This document shows positions 1 through 9,382 of a stretch of DNA of 64,000 nt, piece after piece. The notes beneath the pieces were generated by a model. The model saw only the letters and a list, made by a program, of their open reading frames with translations. It did no database searches and was not told where the DNA came from. This stretch comes from Shewanella ulleungensis. GTDB lineage: Bacteria; Pseudomonadota; Gammaproteobacteria; Enterobacterales; Shewanellaceae. Each line of letters opens with the position of its first letter. Positions within the stretch are counted from its first letter, which is position 1. The position numbers and the translations under genes are program-made. The DNA lies in contig NZ_BMQW01000005.1 in assembly GCF_014648315.1 (NCBI RefSeq), forward strand, positions 62,001 through 126,000, written 5' to 3'.

Positions 1-224
1 ACCCCTAAAACATGCTCACTCTTTGCACAAAATAAGTGCAGCACTGCATCATAAAGCCGCAAGCTTAATGCTTCAAAATGTAGCATTAAAACTCAACATA
101 CTGATTTAAAACAATTAAAAAAAGTGGCATGCGATTCGCTAATTACTCATCAGACAAAACCAACATTGAGTATGTTTAAGTATAAATAAATGACTCAGTG
201 ACAATAAAACGTTAAGGGATGAAG

Positions 225-911
225 ATGAAAAAATCACTATATCAAGCAATTGCGTTATCAACAGGCTTACTATTGAGCGGCAGTGCCCTTGCAGAAGTCA
301 CTGGCAATATTGGCGCGACGTCTAACTACTTATGGCGCGGTACGACGCAAACCAGTAATGAAGCGGCAATTCAAGGTGGGCTAGATTACGCACACGATTC
401 AGGTTTTTATGCCGGTACTTGGGCTTCAAACGTCGATTTTGGAGATGAAACAAGCTACGAGTTAGATTTCTATGGTGGTTACGGCGGTAACTTCACAGAA
501 GACCTAACTTACGATGTAAGCTACCTTTACTACGCTTACCCTGATGCTGAAGCAAGCATTGATTTTGGTGAAATCTCTTTCGTACTCGGCTGGAAATGGT
601 TAGACGTTGGATACTCTCAAGTTGTTAATGCAGACTCTGATGTATCAGGCGCATCAGACGAAAAAGATTGGAGTTATATCCAAGCTAACGCTAGCTTCCC
701 ATTAACTGAAAAGTTAAGCGTAGCGTTTCACTACGGTTACTCACAGGGTGATGTAGTAGAAGATTTATTTGGCGATACTTACACAGACTACAACGTGACA
801 TTAAGCGCAGAAACAGACATTGGTACAGTGTCGTTCATGGCGTCTGATACTGACCTACCAGACAGCGATGCTAAAATTGTTTTAGGCTACTCATATGGCT
901 TTACGCTATAA
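225..911 (+). CDS. TorF-family putative outer-membrane porin
   Basis: Small exported beta-barrel protein. An N-terminal signal peptide (KKSLYQAIALSTGLLLSGSALA) is followed by a mature chain rich in alternating aromatic and polar strands (NYLWRGTTQT, YDVSYLYYAYP) and ending in an aromatic strand (GYSYGFTL), as expected for an outer-membrane barrel. Length and the early 'NIGATSNYLWRG' region fit the TorF putative porin family; the transported substrate is not known. An ATG at 219 is also in frame, but AAGGG at 214-218 directly abuts it and sits 6 nt before the ATG at 225, so 225 is preferred. It appears monocistronic, with a strong terminator downstream. Confidence 0.75.
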   Translation: MKKSLYQAIALSTGLLLSGSALAEVTGNIGATSNYLWRGTTQTSNEAAIQGGLDYAHDSGFYAGTWASNVDFGDETSYELDFYGGYGGNFTEDLTYDVSYLYYAYPDAEASIDFGEISFVLGWKWLDVGYSQVVNADSDVSGASDEKDWSYIQANASFPLTEKLSVAFHYGYSQGDVVEDLFGDTYTDYNVTLSAETDIGTVSFMASDTDLPDSDAKIVLGYSYGFTL

Positions 912-958
912 GATATCCGCAATAAAATTGAGCTATCCTGCTCTTTTTATTTAAAAAA

Positions 959-988
959 ATGCCATTGCCATACGCAATGGCATTTTTT
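959..988 (+). terminator. Rho-independent terminator after the TorF-type porin
   Basis: Ten-base-pair perfect stem (ATGCCATTGC / GCAATGGCAT) with a 5-nt loop followed by a T run. An A run in front of the stem could let it act on both strands. Confidence 0.85.
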
Positions 989-1181
989 GTCTTGGCGATA
1001 TATGTCACAAATTTTAGCGGGCTATATAGCAACAAAAAATTTTAATGCTAAGCTCAAAATGAAAGGTGAAAATAGCTGTCCATATCAGACAAAAAATTTT
1101 ACTTTTCTATTGGTGTTTTTTTAGTTAGAAAGTGCTCATTGAATTCGTTTCGTTTTTACCATTCAACTTGAGGGTTTCGTT

Positions 1182-1358
1182 ATGGCTAATCTTACAGATC
1201 GAGTGCCAGATGACACAGAAATTGACGCGATGACAACGCCTAGAGGCAGTAAGTCAACCGAGTCATTACAGCATAAGCGTCAAATCAAACGTAGGTTAGA
1301 GGATTTTCTCGAGCAGGCGCAATTACGCAAAGCAATTGGTGATGACGACTTTTTCTAA
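1182..1358 (+). CDS. Small PA3496-like protein (58 aa)
   Basis: A 58-residue frame starts at ATG 1182 after TTGAGGG and ends TAA at 1358. It has a disordered polar N-terminus, a basic/acidic helix (KRRLEDFLEQAQLRKAIGDDDFF) and an acidic-aromatic C-terminus. This layout matches the small PA3496-type family (annotated elsewhere as a putative envelope integrity protein) found in many gammaproteobacteria. The function is unsettled. A hairpin follows the stop codon at once, which supports a real short transcript. It is shorter than usual gene-calling cut-offs and easily missed. Confidence 0.6.
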   Translation: MANLTDRVPDDTEIDAMTTPRGSKSTESLQHKRQIKRRLEDFLEQAQLRKAIGDDDFF

Positions 1359-1362
1359 TAAA

Positions 1363-1392
1363 AAGGGATAAACATTGTGTTTATCCCTTCTT
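1363..1392 (+). terminator. Hairpin terminator after the small PA3496-like gene
   Basis: Eleven-base-pair perfect inverted repeat (AAGGGATAAAC / GTTTATCCCTT, loop ATTGT). The T tract is weak on the plus strand; the site lies between convergent genes and may serve both. Confidence 0.65.
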
Positions 1393-1409
1393 CGTATATC
1401 TCCACGCCG

Positions 1410-2387
1410 TTATGGAATGTTTTTTTCTACTCTACCGCCATGCCTGTTTGCCTGAGTTTGCGTTAACAACAATTCAGCTTTTGCGCCAAGGTAAACATAA
1501 ATGCCTAGGCCGACCAACAACCCCACGACGGCAAGCATCATTAAAATAGCAGGTTCAATATATTGTTTCTCACCTAATGATGCTTTAAACATTGTCAGTA
1601 AGGCTTCAATCGATATCGCGATTAAAATAGTCGAAATAAATCGGGTAATGGTTCTACGAGTCGAGCTGTGCCTAAAAATATCTTTATGCATAAGCACTTC
1701 CTCTTCCAATATGGTCTTACCCAAGTCGAAAATGGCCAGTGCCAAAGTTAAAAAGATAATAATTCCAAAGGGCTGTAGCGGATCACGTCGTGCAGACGCT
1801 TGGCTAAAGAGCTCGTAAATATCTAATGTGACTGTCCACATTAGTACGGTCACCAACACAAAAAGACACAACACAATGGCAGCATAAATACTCTTAAAGA
1901 ATGGCGACATTTTACGCCTTGCACTGTCCCCCATCATAAACTCAATGAGCCGAGTTAAATTAACATCTATCACCACAATCCCCGTCTCACCCGTTGATGA
2001 AGTTAAGATTTGCGACGCCGATAAACACAAACCACCACCAGCATTAGATAAATAAGGCCGGGTAATATGTGCAGTATTGGCTTGAGAGAGTTGAGTAAAA
2101 TAAGGCCGCTGACTTCTATCGGCCTTTTTACCATTATTGAGTAGCTTAACCTGTTGATTAACAACACTGATATTAGGGCTAACCTGTATTCCTTGTTCAT
2201 CGAGCAAGTAAATGAGTTCCACAAATGGATAACTCACCGCCATATCTTCAAACACTTTTGCTGAAACAGGCTTATCGAATAAATTGACATCACCTACACC
2301 CACTAAAATGGACTCAAGCAGTTCGTGTACTAGATTTTCGTATTCGTGATAACGCTCAATCACGCTTAAATAACTCATTGCAGCCAT
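1410..2387 (-). CDS. PDC/Cache sensor-domain membrane protein
   Basis: About 325 aa. Residues 1-155 resemble a PDC/Cache ligand-binding domain (segments like VELIYLLDEQGIQVSPNIS, RPYFTQ, TGETGIVVIDVNLTRL). Four hydrophobic helices follow (IYAAIVLCLFVLVTVLMW; FGIIIFLTLALAIFDLGK; FISTILIAISIEALLTMF; ILMMLAVVGLLVGLGIYVYLG). No kinase, GGDEF or chemoreceptor output domain is visible, and no membrane segment precedes the sensor domain, so its topology is unusual. The ATG at 2387 has AGAGGA 6 nt upstream and is chosen over an in-frame TTG at 2414. It stands alone, convergent with the upstream small gene. Function unknown. Confidence 0.65.
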   Translation of the reverse strand: MAAMSYLSVIERYHEYENLVHELLESILVGVGDVNLFDKPVSAKVFEDMAVSYPFVELIYLLDEQGIQVSPNISVVNQQVKLLNNGKKADRSQRPYFTQLSQANTAHITRPYLSNAGGGLCLSASQILTSSTGETGIVVIDVNLTRLIEFMMGDSARRKMSPFFKSIYAAIVLCLFVLVTVLMWTVTLDIYELFSQASARRDPLQPFGIIIFLTLALAIFDLGKTILEEEVLMHKDIFRHSSTRRTITRFISTILIAISIEALLTMFKASLGEKQYIEPAILMMLAVVGLLVGLGIYVYLGAKAELLLTQTQANRHGGRVEKNIP

Positions 2388-2646
2388 ATGCTGTCCTCTT
2401 AATCGACACGACAATTAAGCAAAGCAGTTTTGATGCCAACAAGTAAAACCTTTATTTTCAATACTATACAATATAAATTAATATCGCTTTTACTCCTTCA
2501 ACACGCAACCTGCACCAAAACAGGGCTTATAACGCTATATTTTTTCATTGCTATTTTGTGATCGACTTCTGCTAATATAAGTTTATTAGCATCAGGGATA
2601 TGCCACAAAACATCATGGCACAGGTTTTCTAGATTAGGAAAAGACA

Positions 2647-3999
2647 ATGTCTGACTCTTTATTGCGTTATCAGCAAGATATTCGTCGTTTTTCTGATGAA
2701 TTAATTCGTATCCAAGCACCCATTAAAATTTTAGATTCAATTAAGTGGCCTAAACAAATTGAAGATGACTTTTTAGCCAAGCAAACTAAAGTATTGCCCA
2801 ATGTCAGTAATGATTTTTATCAATCGATTCCGTTGTCATTTAATGCCGCTCAAACCCAAACCGATCTACAAGGTTTAAAAAGTGCCATTGAACGAGGCCT
2901 GGGTAAACGCGATAAATTAGGCAAAATTCTCCTGGCTAACATTGATCAATATCGAATCGTGATCGACATGCTGCATAATCGCGGTAACCCTACCTTTGGA
3001 AAACTCAGCCAAGAGCTATACGGCAGTGCAAGCCATAAATTGCATGGCGACCGTCATACACTTCGCCAATTAGGCGACCGCTTAAGTCATATTTTCTCGT
3101 TGCCAGCAGCGCGCCATATGAGTAATCGTCATCCTAAAATCATTACCGCCCCAGAAGCCGTTAACGTACTGAGTGATCGCTTAGTCAAGTATTTCCATAA
3201 CGATGAAATTCACGTCAAATTAAGTGATGGTATTGCCTCTGACGCTGCAGTCGGTGGTGATACAGTTAAACTGAATACTAGCGCAATGTTTAGTGAATCT
3301 GATCTTAATGTGTATGAAGTTCATGAGGGCTGGGTTCATGTGGGCACTACGCTCAATGGTCGTGCTCAACCACATGCAACTTGGCTCAGTGTCGGGTCGC
3401 CACGGGTTACAGCTTCGCAAGAAGGCCTAGCCGTACTAATGGAAATGCTCACTTTAAGCTCAAACCCCGGACGTGCTCGTCGTATTAGCGACCGAGTTTC
3501 TGCGGTCGATATGGCAGAACAAGGCGCCGACTTTATCGAAGTGTATCGCTACTTTAGAAACCTTAATTTAAGTTCAAAAGACAGTTACCGAGTCACTCAA
3601 CGGGTGTTTCGTGGCGGCATGGTCGCTGGCGGTAGCTTTTTTACTAAAGATATCTCCTATGTACGCGGTTATGTGGAAAATATTAACTTTATTCGCAGTG
3701 CCATTAGCACTGGCTTGCCAGAACTGATCCCGATGTTATTTTTAGGCAAGCTCGCGATCGAAGATATTCCGGTTCTTTATCAAGCTTACCAAGATGGCAT
3801 CATTGCCAAGCCGAAATATTTACCGCCGATGTTTGAAGACATCAGTGGCCTTTATGCTTGGTTTGGTTTTGCTTCAGGGATCGGTAATATTGATCTTAAA
3901 GGGGTACAACGACACTTTGCTCGCCAATTTAAACACGTGGCACCATCACTGGCTGTCGACTTGTTTGAAGACTCAGAATTTGACAATAACTTTGAGTAA
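2647..3999 (+). CDS. DUF1704 / QEGLA-motif putative metallopeptidase
   Basis: 450 aa, soluble, no signal peptide. It carries HEGWVH at residues 226-231 (an HExxxH zinc motif) and QEGLA at 258-262, the two signatures of the DUF1704 family. That family is often labelled 'flavohemoglobin expression-modulating QEGLA motif protein' and is related to the eukaryotic MATCAP tubulin/tyrosine carboxypeptidases. The inference is a zinc carboxypeptidase acting on an unknown cytoplasmic substrate. AGGA sits 7 nt before ATG. It is not in an operon; the next gene starts about 145 bp downstream with its own leader. Confidence 0.85.
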   Translation: MSDSLLRYQQDIRRFSDELIRIQAPIKILDSIKWPKQIEDDFLAKQTKVLPNVSNDFYQSIPLSFNAAQTQTDLQGLKSAIERGLGKRDKLGKILLANIDQYRIVIDMLHNRGNPTFGKLSQELYGSASHKLHGDRHTLRQLGDRLSHIFSLPAARHMSNRHPKIITAPEAVNVLSDRLVKYFHNDEIHVKLSDGIASDAAVGGDTVKLNTSAMFSESDLNVYEVHEGWVHVGTTLNGRAQPHATWLSVGSPRVTASQEGLAVLMEMLTLSSNPGRARRISDRVSAVDMAEQGADFIEVYRYFRNLNLSSKDSYRVTQRVFRGGMVAGGSFFTKDISYVRGYVENINFIRSAISTGLPELIPMLFLGKLAIEDIPVLYQAYQDGIIAKPKYLPPMFEDISGLYAWFGFASGIGNIDLKGVQRHFARQFKHVAPSLAVDLFEDSEFDNNFE

Positions 4000-4145
4000 T
4001 TATTACCGGTTAATTATTACCGATTAATTGCTATTGGCGAGTCTCATTTTCTAAGACTCATTGGCTAAGTGTGGCGTAAATCACACTTAGCTGGCTCATC
4101 AAATGCAATGCTATAGTGTAATCATATCCTTATATGAGACTTGCT

Positions 4146-5105
4146 ATGAAGCATCTGCTATTTTCAGCGTTCTTATCCAGTGTAATAATCCTCAGTGGTT
4201 GCACACAGTCCACGCCCGACCAAGCCTTAGGGACCTTAGAGCGCGATCGCGTACTCCTGCGCGCGACAGCCGCTGAAATCATTACCGCCCAACCCATCAA
4301 AAAAGGCATGTTAATTAATCAAGGAGATTTATTAGTTCAATTTGATACACACAAGCAAGCTGCACGCTTAGCCGTTATGCAAGCCGAAGTGGTTAAAGCA
4401 AAAGCCTATTTATTAAAGCTTACCAATGGCGAGCGACCAGAAGACATAGCCAGTGCAAACTCGGCATTAAAAAGTGCCAATGCCGCCAAGATTGAAGCGC
4501 AAAAATCCTATCAACGTACAGCCAGTTTATTGGTTAAACGTTTAGTCAGCGAAGCCGAACGCGATCGGGCTTTAGCCCTTAGAGATCAAACGACTGCCGA
4601 ATACGATGCTGCAAACGATCGCTTAACGGTTTTAATCAAAGGTGTTCGCCAAGAAGATATCTTTCAAGCTCAAGCGGCACTTGATGCCGCCACTGCAAAT
4701 TTAAGCTACGAGCAACAGGTTTATAGCGATTTGAGTATCCGCGCTACACGCAGCGGAAAATTAGACAACTTGCCATACAATATCGGCGAACGTGTTCCCC
4801 TGAGTGCTGTTGTGGCGGTAATCCAGGCCGATGCCGCGCCTTATGCCAGAGTGTATATCCCTGAGCCTTACGCCGCTAAACTGACGATAGGCCAAAGCAT
4901 GTCGGTAAAGGTAGACGGTATCGATAACAGCTTTAACGGCACGCTTCGTTGGATAAGCACCGAACCGGCATTCACGCCCTATTACGCACTCAACCAAACG
5001 GATCGTTCGCGACTGGCCTTTTTAGCTGAAGTCAATTTAGATAACACCGCCAGTAAACTCCCTACAGGTATTCCTGTTCAAGTTATTTTACCGGCTAAAA
5101 AATGA
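4146..5105 (+). CDS. HlyD-family membrane-fusion protein, lipoprotein type
   Basis: Periplasmic adaptor of an ABC-2 exporter. The N-terminus is a lipoprotein signal ending in a lipobox (LSGC), so it should be tethered by lipid rather than by a transmembrane helix. The broken biotinyl-lipoyl region (PIKKGMLINQGDLLVQFD) is followed by a long alpha-helical hairpin (about residues 70-190) and a beta-barrel domain, as in the YbhG/YhiI group. The ATG at 4146 (TGAGA 6-7 nt upstream) is preferred to ATG 4134, which has no ribosome-binding site. It overlaps the ATPase gene by 4 bp (ATGA), so translation is probably coupled. Confidence 0.85.
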   Translation: MKHLLFSAFLSSVIILSGCTQSTPDQALGTLERDRVLLRATAAEIITAQPIKKGMLINQGDLLVQFDTHKQAARLAVMQAEVVKAKAYLLKLTNGERPEDIASANSALKSANAAKIEAQKSYQRTASLLVKRLVSEAERDRALALRDQTTAEYDAANDRLTVLIKGVRQEDIFQAQAALDAATANLSYEQQVYSDLSIRATRSGKLDNLPYNIGERVPLSAVVAVIQADAAPYARVYIPEPYAAKLTIGQSMSVKVDGIDNSFNGTLRWISTEPAFTPYYALNQTDRSRLAFLAEVNLDNTASKLPTGIPVQVILPAKK

Positions 5106-6079
5106 AGCCATCGACAGACCCTCACTGGGTAATTCAAGCACATAATCTCACTAAACGGTTTGGCGACTTTGCTGCAGTTGAACACTTAAATTTATCTGTG
5201 CCTAAAGGCCATATATATGGCTTCTTAGGTCCCAACGGCTGTGGTAAATCCACGACGATTAGAATGCTAACCGGCTTATTAACACCTAGCGAAGGAGAGA
5301 TTAATGTCATGGGATTAGCTATCCCTAGACAAGCAGAAGCGTTACGTCATCAGATAGGTTACATGACGCAGAAATTTTCGTTATATGACGATCTCACCGT
5401 CAAAGAGAACCTGCAATTTATTGGACGAATTTATGGCATCAATGCAGATCAATGTAAAAAGCGGATTGATCAACTACAAAGCACTTATAAGCTCAATCAA
5501 TATCAACACCAATTAGCCGGTACACTCAGCGGCGGGCAACGGCAACGACTTGCACTGGCATGCGCCTGTTTAAATCAACCTTCACTACTATTTCTAGATG
5601 AGCCAACTTCAGCGGTCGACCCACAAAATCGACGCGACTTTTGGGAGCAGTTATTTGACTTATCAGAGCAAGGTACCAGTATTTTAGTGACCACTCACTA
5701 TATGGATGAAGCCGAGCGCTGCCATAAAATCGCCATTATGGAAAAAGGTCACATTAGAGCCGATGACACACCAAAATCATTAATGGACAACATCAATGCC
5801 CACGTTGTTGAAATCACCACAACTGATTTAAGGCAATTAAAACAAATGCTAATTGCCATTGAGCACATCACCTCAGCAGCGCAATTAGGCCATCGCCTAC
5901 GAGTATTAGTGAGTAAGAATATCAGCGATCCCATCCCCTGGATATTGCATCAATGCCAGCAGCACAATCGCCAACTGAACCCGCAAGACGTACGCCTAGT
6001 AAGCGCTAATCTAGAAGACGTGTTTGTGAGCCACACGGGGCAGCCAGTATCAGCCCAACATATGCAACACGAGGGCTAA
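5102..6079 (+). CDS. ABC-2 exporter ATP-binding protein
   Basis: Single ABC ATPase domain in about 325 aa. Walker A is GPNGCGKSTT, the signature is LSGGQRQRLALA, Walker B is LLFLDEPTSAVDP, and the switch histidine is in VTTHYMDEAE. The C-terminal 80 residues form an accessory domain common in drug/ABC-2 exporters. In E. coli YbhF this protein is a tandem fusion of two ATPases; here there is one, so it should homodimerise. It is the second gene of a three-gene operon with the adaptor and the permease. Confidence 0.92.
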   Translation: MKPSTDPHWVIQAHNLTKRFGDFAAVEHLNLSVPKGHIYGFLGPNGCGKSTTIRMLTGLLTPSEGEINVMGLAIPRQAEALRHQIGYMTQKFSLYDDLTVKENLQFIGRIYGINADQCKKRIDQLQSTYKLNQYQHQLAGTLSGGQRQRLALACACLNQPSLLFLDEPTSAVDPQNRRDFWEQLFDLSEQGTSILVTTHYMDEAERCHKIAIMEKGHIRADDTPKSLMDNINAHVVEITTTDLRQLKQMLIAIEHITSAAQLGHRLRVLVSKNISDPIPWILHQCQQHNRQLNPQDVRLVSANLEDVFVSHTGQPVSAQHMQHEG

Positions 6080-6083
6080 TATC

Positions 6084-7202
6084 ATGGCTAGTTTGTTAAA
6101 CAGCTTTCGTCATAGCTACTTGCGCATTTATGCCATTACTGCCAAAGAAATAAAACAACTGAGCCGCGATCGCATTACCTTTGCAATGGTCATTATGATC
6201 CCGCTCATTCAATTGCTGTTATTTGGCTATGCCATCAATACTGATGTGCGTGCAATTCCCGTGGCTATTGTTGACCAAATTGATTCTGCTGCAGGGCGCT
6301 GGATAGTTGAAGCGGTTAAAGTGACTCAAGTGGTGGAGGTAAAACAATATTTAACTACTGCAGAGCAAGCACAGGCCGCCATTAGGCGAGGCGACATTAA
6401 AGCCGCGTTAATTTTACCGCCAACGTTAACTGAAAAATTAGCGCATAACGAACCTATAGGGCAATGGATTGTCGATGGTTCAGATACCATGATAGCTGGT
6501 GCGATAAAACAGCTCAAAAACTTGTCGCTAAATGATATTGTACCAGAACAAACCAGCAGCCAATCCCGGTTTGAAGTGAGCCTTTTTTATAATCCAGAGC
6601 AACGATCGGCGGTCAATATTGTGCCGGGACTCATCGCCGTGATCCTTACCATGACCATGGTGTTATTTACGTCGTCCGCCATTGTGCGAGAACGAGAGCG
6701 CGGCAATTTGGAGTTATTGATCACCACCCCAATTAAACCGCTTGAATTAATGATAGGTAAAATTTTACCGTACATTGTTATTGGCCTTATACAAATGACC
6801 ATTATTCTAGGTTTAGGTAATCTTATTTTTGCCGTGCCAATTAATGGGGCTATTAGCCATTTACTTTTGGGTACATTACTGTTTATTACGGCAAGCTTAA
6901 CCCTAGGTTTAATCATTTCAACTATTGCACACACTCAACTTCAAGCCATGCAAATGACCATTTTTATCTTGCTCCCTACCATATTGTTGTCGGGATTTAT
7001 CACCCCACTAGAAGCCATGCCAACCACAGCCCAATGGATTGCAGAAGCACTACCTGGCACCCACTTTATGCGGGTCATTCGGGCAATAGTGTTAAAAGGA
7101 GCGACCATAGGTGAGCTAATCAAGGATATTTTATGGTTAGTGGGATTTACGTTAATTGGATTGTGGGTAGCAGCTAAGCGCTTTAATAAGCGCTTAGATT
7201 AG
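6084..7202 (+). CDS. ABC-2 type exporter permease (YhhJ/YbhS-like)
   Basis: 372 aa with the ABC2_membrane layout: TM1 near residues 30-50 (MVIMIPLIQLLLFGYAI), a periplasmic domain of about 150 residues, then five C-terminal helices including the family segment 'RERERGNLELLITTPIKPLELMIGK'-like loop. It lies 4 bp after the ATPase gene with GAGG upstream. Only one permease is encoded, so a homodimer is expected, unlike the YbhS/YbhR heterodimer. Probable role: efflux of hydrophobic or xenobiotic compounds together with an outer-membrane channel encoded elsewhere. Confidence 0.9.
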   Translation: MASLLNSFRHSYLRIYAITAKEIKQLSRDRITFAMVIMIPLIQLLLFGYAINTDVRAIPVAIVDQIDSAAGRWIVEAVKVTQVVEVKQYLTTAEQAQAAIRRGDIKAALILPPTLTEKLAHNEPIGQWIVDGSDTMIAGAIKQLKNLSLNDIVPEQTSSQSRFEVSLFYNPEQRSAVNIVPGLIAVILTMTMVLFTSSAIVRERERGNLELLITTPIKPLELMIGKILPYIVIGLIQMTIILGLGNLIFAVPINGAISHLLLGTLLFITASLTLGLIISTIAHTQLQAMQMTIFILLPTILLSGFITPLEAMPTTAQWIAEALPGTHFMRVIRAIVLKGATIGELIKDILWLVGFTLIGLWVAAKRFNKRLD

Positions 7203-7242
7203 TACCTATTACTGAGCAGCAATAGGCTAAACCTGTGATGAA

Positions 7243-7641
7243 TTAAAAGCCTCTATCAATACTATAAGCTTCGCCATTACATTCTAAATAAGCACTACAA
7301 GATGGATCAACAAGGCGACCGCATTGCTTCATCACAATCGCATTTCCCCCGCGCTGCGACACTTGCACCTTAAGTGACTTCGCCATAGACGACAAACTGG
7401 GTAAATTATCCAATTTCGCAGGGTTTAATGAGTTTTCGCAATAATATGTCGTGACTTCACCTAAAAACCTCGCTTTAAACCTCGACATCTCTGCAGAGGT
7501 ATATGTGTCCACATTACCAGCCTTTACATTACCTATCGCGATATCGCCCGCATTGGTTCTCAATCCAATATTAGAGCAACCAGATATAAGTAACGCCGCG
7601 AATGCGGTTGCGCCTAGCGTGGCAAAAAATGCTTTTTTCAT
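7243..7641 (-). CDS. Unknown small lipoprotein
   Basis: 132 aa with a lipoprotein signal peptide and lipobox (LISGC), then a polar mature chain with further cysteines (YYCENS, KQCGRLVDPSC, YLECNGEAYS) that could form disulfides in the periplasm. AAGGA lies 7 nt before ATG. It is convergent with the exporter operon. I do not recognise the family. Confidence 0.7.
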   Translation of the reverse strand: MKKAFFATLGATAFAALLISGCSNIGLRTNAGDIAIGNVKAGNVDTYTSAEMSRFKARFLGEVTTYYCENSLNPAKLDNLPSLSSMAKSLKVQVSQRGGNAIVMKQCGRLVDPSCSAYLECNGEAYSIDRGF

Positions 7642-7817
7642 GTAAAAATCCTTTTAAAAAAAGCATGCTCACTAAAAATAATGAACATGCCTAAACTGAG
7701 TACCCAATTGATTAGCGTCTCTAACAGAGCTTATTGATTATAAGATTAATTTAAAGCAGAAGTTCAACTGTCCTCATTAATCCTGCCTAATAAGCTCTTT
7801 GTAGTTAGCAAATTACA

Positions 7818-9182
7818 TTAGCTCTGCGCTTTGAGTGCACGCTGCTTGATAAAGTACTCTCGGGTTAAACTAAATACAACTGGACTAAGTAACACTAACG
7901 CGATTAAGTTTGGAATTGCCATCATGGCATTTAGTGTATCGGCTAATAACCAAATAAACTCTAAAGAACTCACCGCACCTAATGGCACAACTAAAGTCCA
8001 AATTAAACGAAATGGCTTAATGGCTTTGTCACCTAACAGATATTGAACACACTTTTCGCTATAAAAGCTCCAACCTAAAATGGTGGTAAAGGCAAAAATA
8101 GCCAATGCGATAGCCACAATATAATTACCCATTGGCAATGCATGAGAAAAAGCAAACGAGGTTAATGCCGCGCCATTTTCGCCCGATGTCCAAGCACCTG
8201 AAACCACAATAGCTAAACCGGTAATTGAGCAAACAATTAAGGTATCGATAAATGTACCTAACATAGCCACTAAGCCTTGCTTTACCGGATTATTAGTTTG
8301 TGCTGCAGCGTGAGCGATAGGTGCACTACCTAAGCCTGCTTCATTTGAAAACACACCACGAGCGACACCAAAACGAATCGCCGCCCATACCGCTGCGCCT
8401 GCAAAACCACCTTGGGCAGCAACTGGGTTAAATGCACTTTCAATAATTAACATAAAAGCCGCGGGGACTTGGTCGGCGTAAACAACTAATACAGCAATAC
8501 CCGCGGTAATATAAAACACCGTCATTAATGGCACTAACTTACCGGCAACTTCAGCAATACGCTTAATACCGCCCATTAGTACCGCACCAACCAATACCAT
8601 TAGTACCAGGCCTGTCACCCAATTTGGTACGCCAAAGTTACTGCTCATGGCATCGGCAACTGAGTTAGCTTGTACTGTATTACCAATACCAAAACCGGCA
8701 ATAGAACCAAAAATAGCAAAGGCTGTACCTAACCAAGCCCACTTGCTGCCTAAGCCATTTTTAATGTAATACATTGGGCCACCAACATGGTTGCCGTTAG
8801 CATCTGTCTCACGATATTTTACCGCCAGTACGGCTTCAGAAAACTTGGTAGCCATACCTACGAGCGCAGTACACCACATCCAAAATAACGCGCCAGGGCC
8901 GCCAATAAAGATTGCAGTGGCAACGCCCGCAATATTACCCGTGCCTATCGTTGCAGATAGCGAAGTCATTAACGCATTAAACGGACTCACATCGCCTTTT
9001 TCGCTTTCGTCAGTCACTTGACGACCAGACCATAATAATTTAAACCCGCGGCCAAGTTTTAAAATAGGCATGAGTTTTAGCCCAATAGACAGGAATAACC
9101 CTACGCCTAAAATCATAACCAGCATGGGGATCCCCCATACAATACCGTTGACCGTACTGACAAAACTTGTGATTGCTTCCAT
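7818..9182 (-). CDS. AGCS-family sodium:alanine/glycine symporter
   Basis: Polytopic membrane protein of about 454 aa. It has the AGCS hallmarks SLSATIGTGNIAGVATAI near residue 75 and GVARGVFSNEAGLGSAPIAHA near residue 300, and about 11 hydrophobic segments. It imports alanine or glycine with Na+. The ATG at 9182 has GAGG 6 nt upstream, so an ATG 12 bases further out is not used. Monocistronic; a possible long hairpin (AGAGCTTATT / AATAAGCTCT) lies after the stop. Confidence 0.92.
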   Translation of the reverse strand: MEAITSFVSTVNGIVWGIPMLVMILGVGLFLSIGLKLMPILKLGRGFKLLWSGRQVTDESEKGDVSPFNALMTSLSATIGTGNIAGVATAIFIGGPGALFWMWCTALVGMATKFSEAVLAVKYRETDANGNHVGGPMYYIKNGLGSKWAWLGTAFAIFGSIAGFGIGNTVQANSVADAMSSNFGVPNWVTGLVLMVLVGAVLMGGIKRIAEVAGKLVPLMTVFYITAGIAVLVVYADQVPAAFMLIIESAFNPVAAQGGFAGAAVWAAIRFGVARGVFSNEAGLGSAPIAHAAAQTNNPVKQGLVAMLGTFIDTLIVCSITGLAIVVSGAWTSGENGAALTSFAFSHALPMGNYIVAIALAIFAFTTILGWSFYSEKCVQYLLGDKAIKPFRLIWTLVVPLGAVSSLEFIWLLADTLNAMMAIPNLIALVLLSPVVFSLTREYFIKQRALKAQS

Positions 9183-9382
9183 GTAAAACCTCATAATGAG
9201 TAATGACTAATGTCGAAGTTATTATTATTAGATGTTTGGTTATTTTTATTATCGTGACAACAGCCCAACTCCATTGCCATGATTGGATTTTTTAGATTAC
9301 CCCGATTAAGTTAAACATGGCAACCCACTGAATGCTCTAATGAATCATCTTCACGATGACTAGAGTACAAACGCTATCTGAA

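Noticed and set aside
2498..2719. Minus-strand frame of 73 codons before the DUF1704 gene
   Set aside because: It overlaps the start of the well-supported DUF1704 gene and has no recognisable family or start signal.
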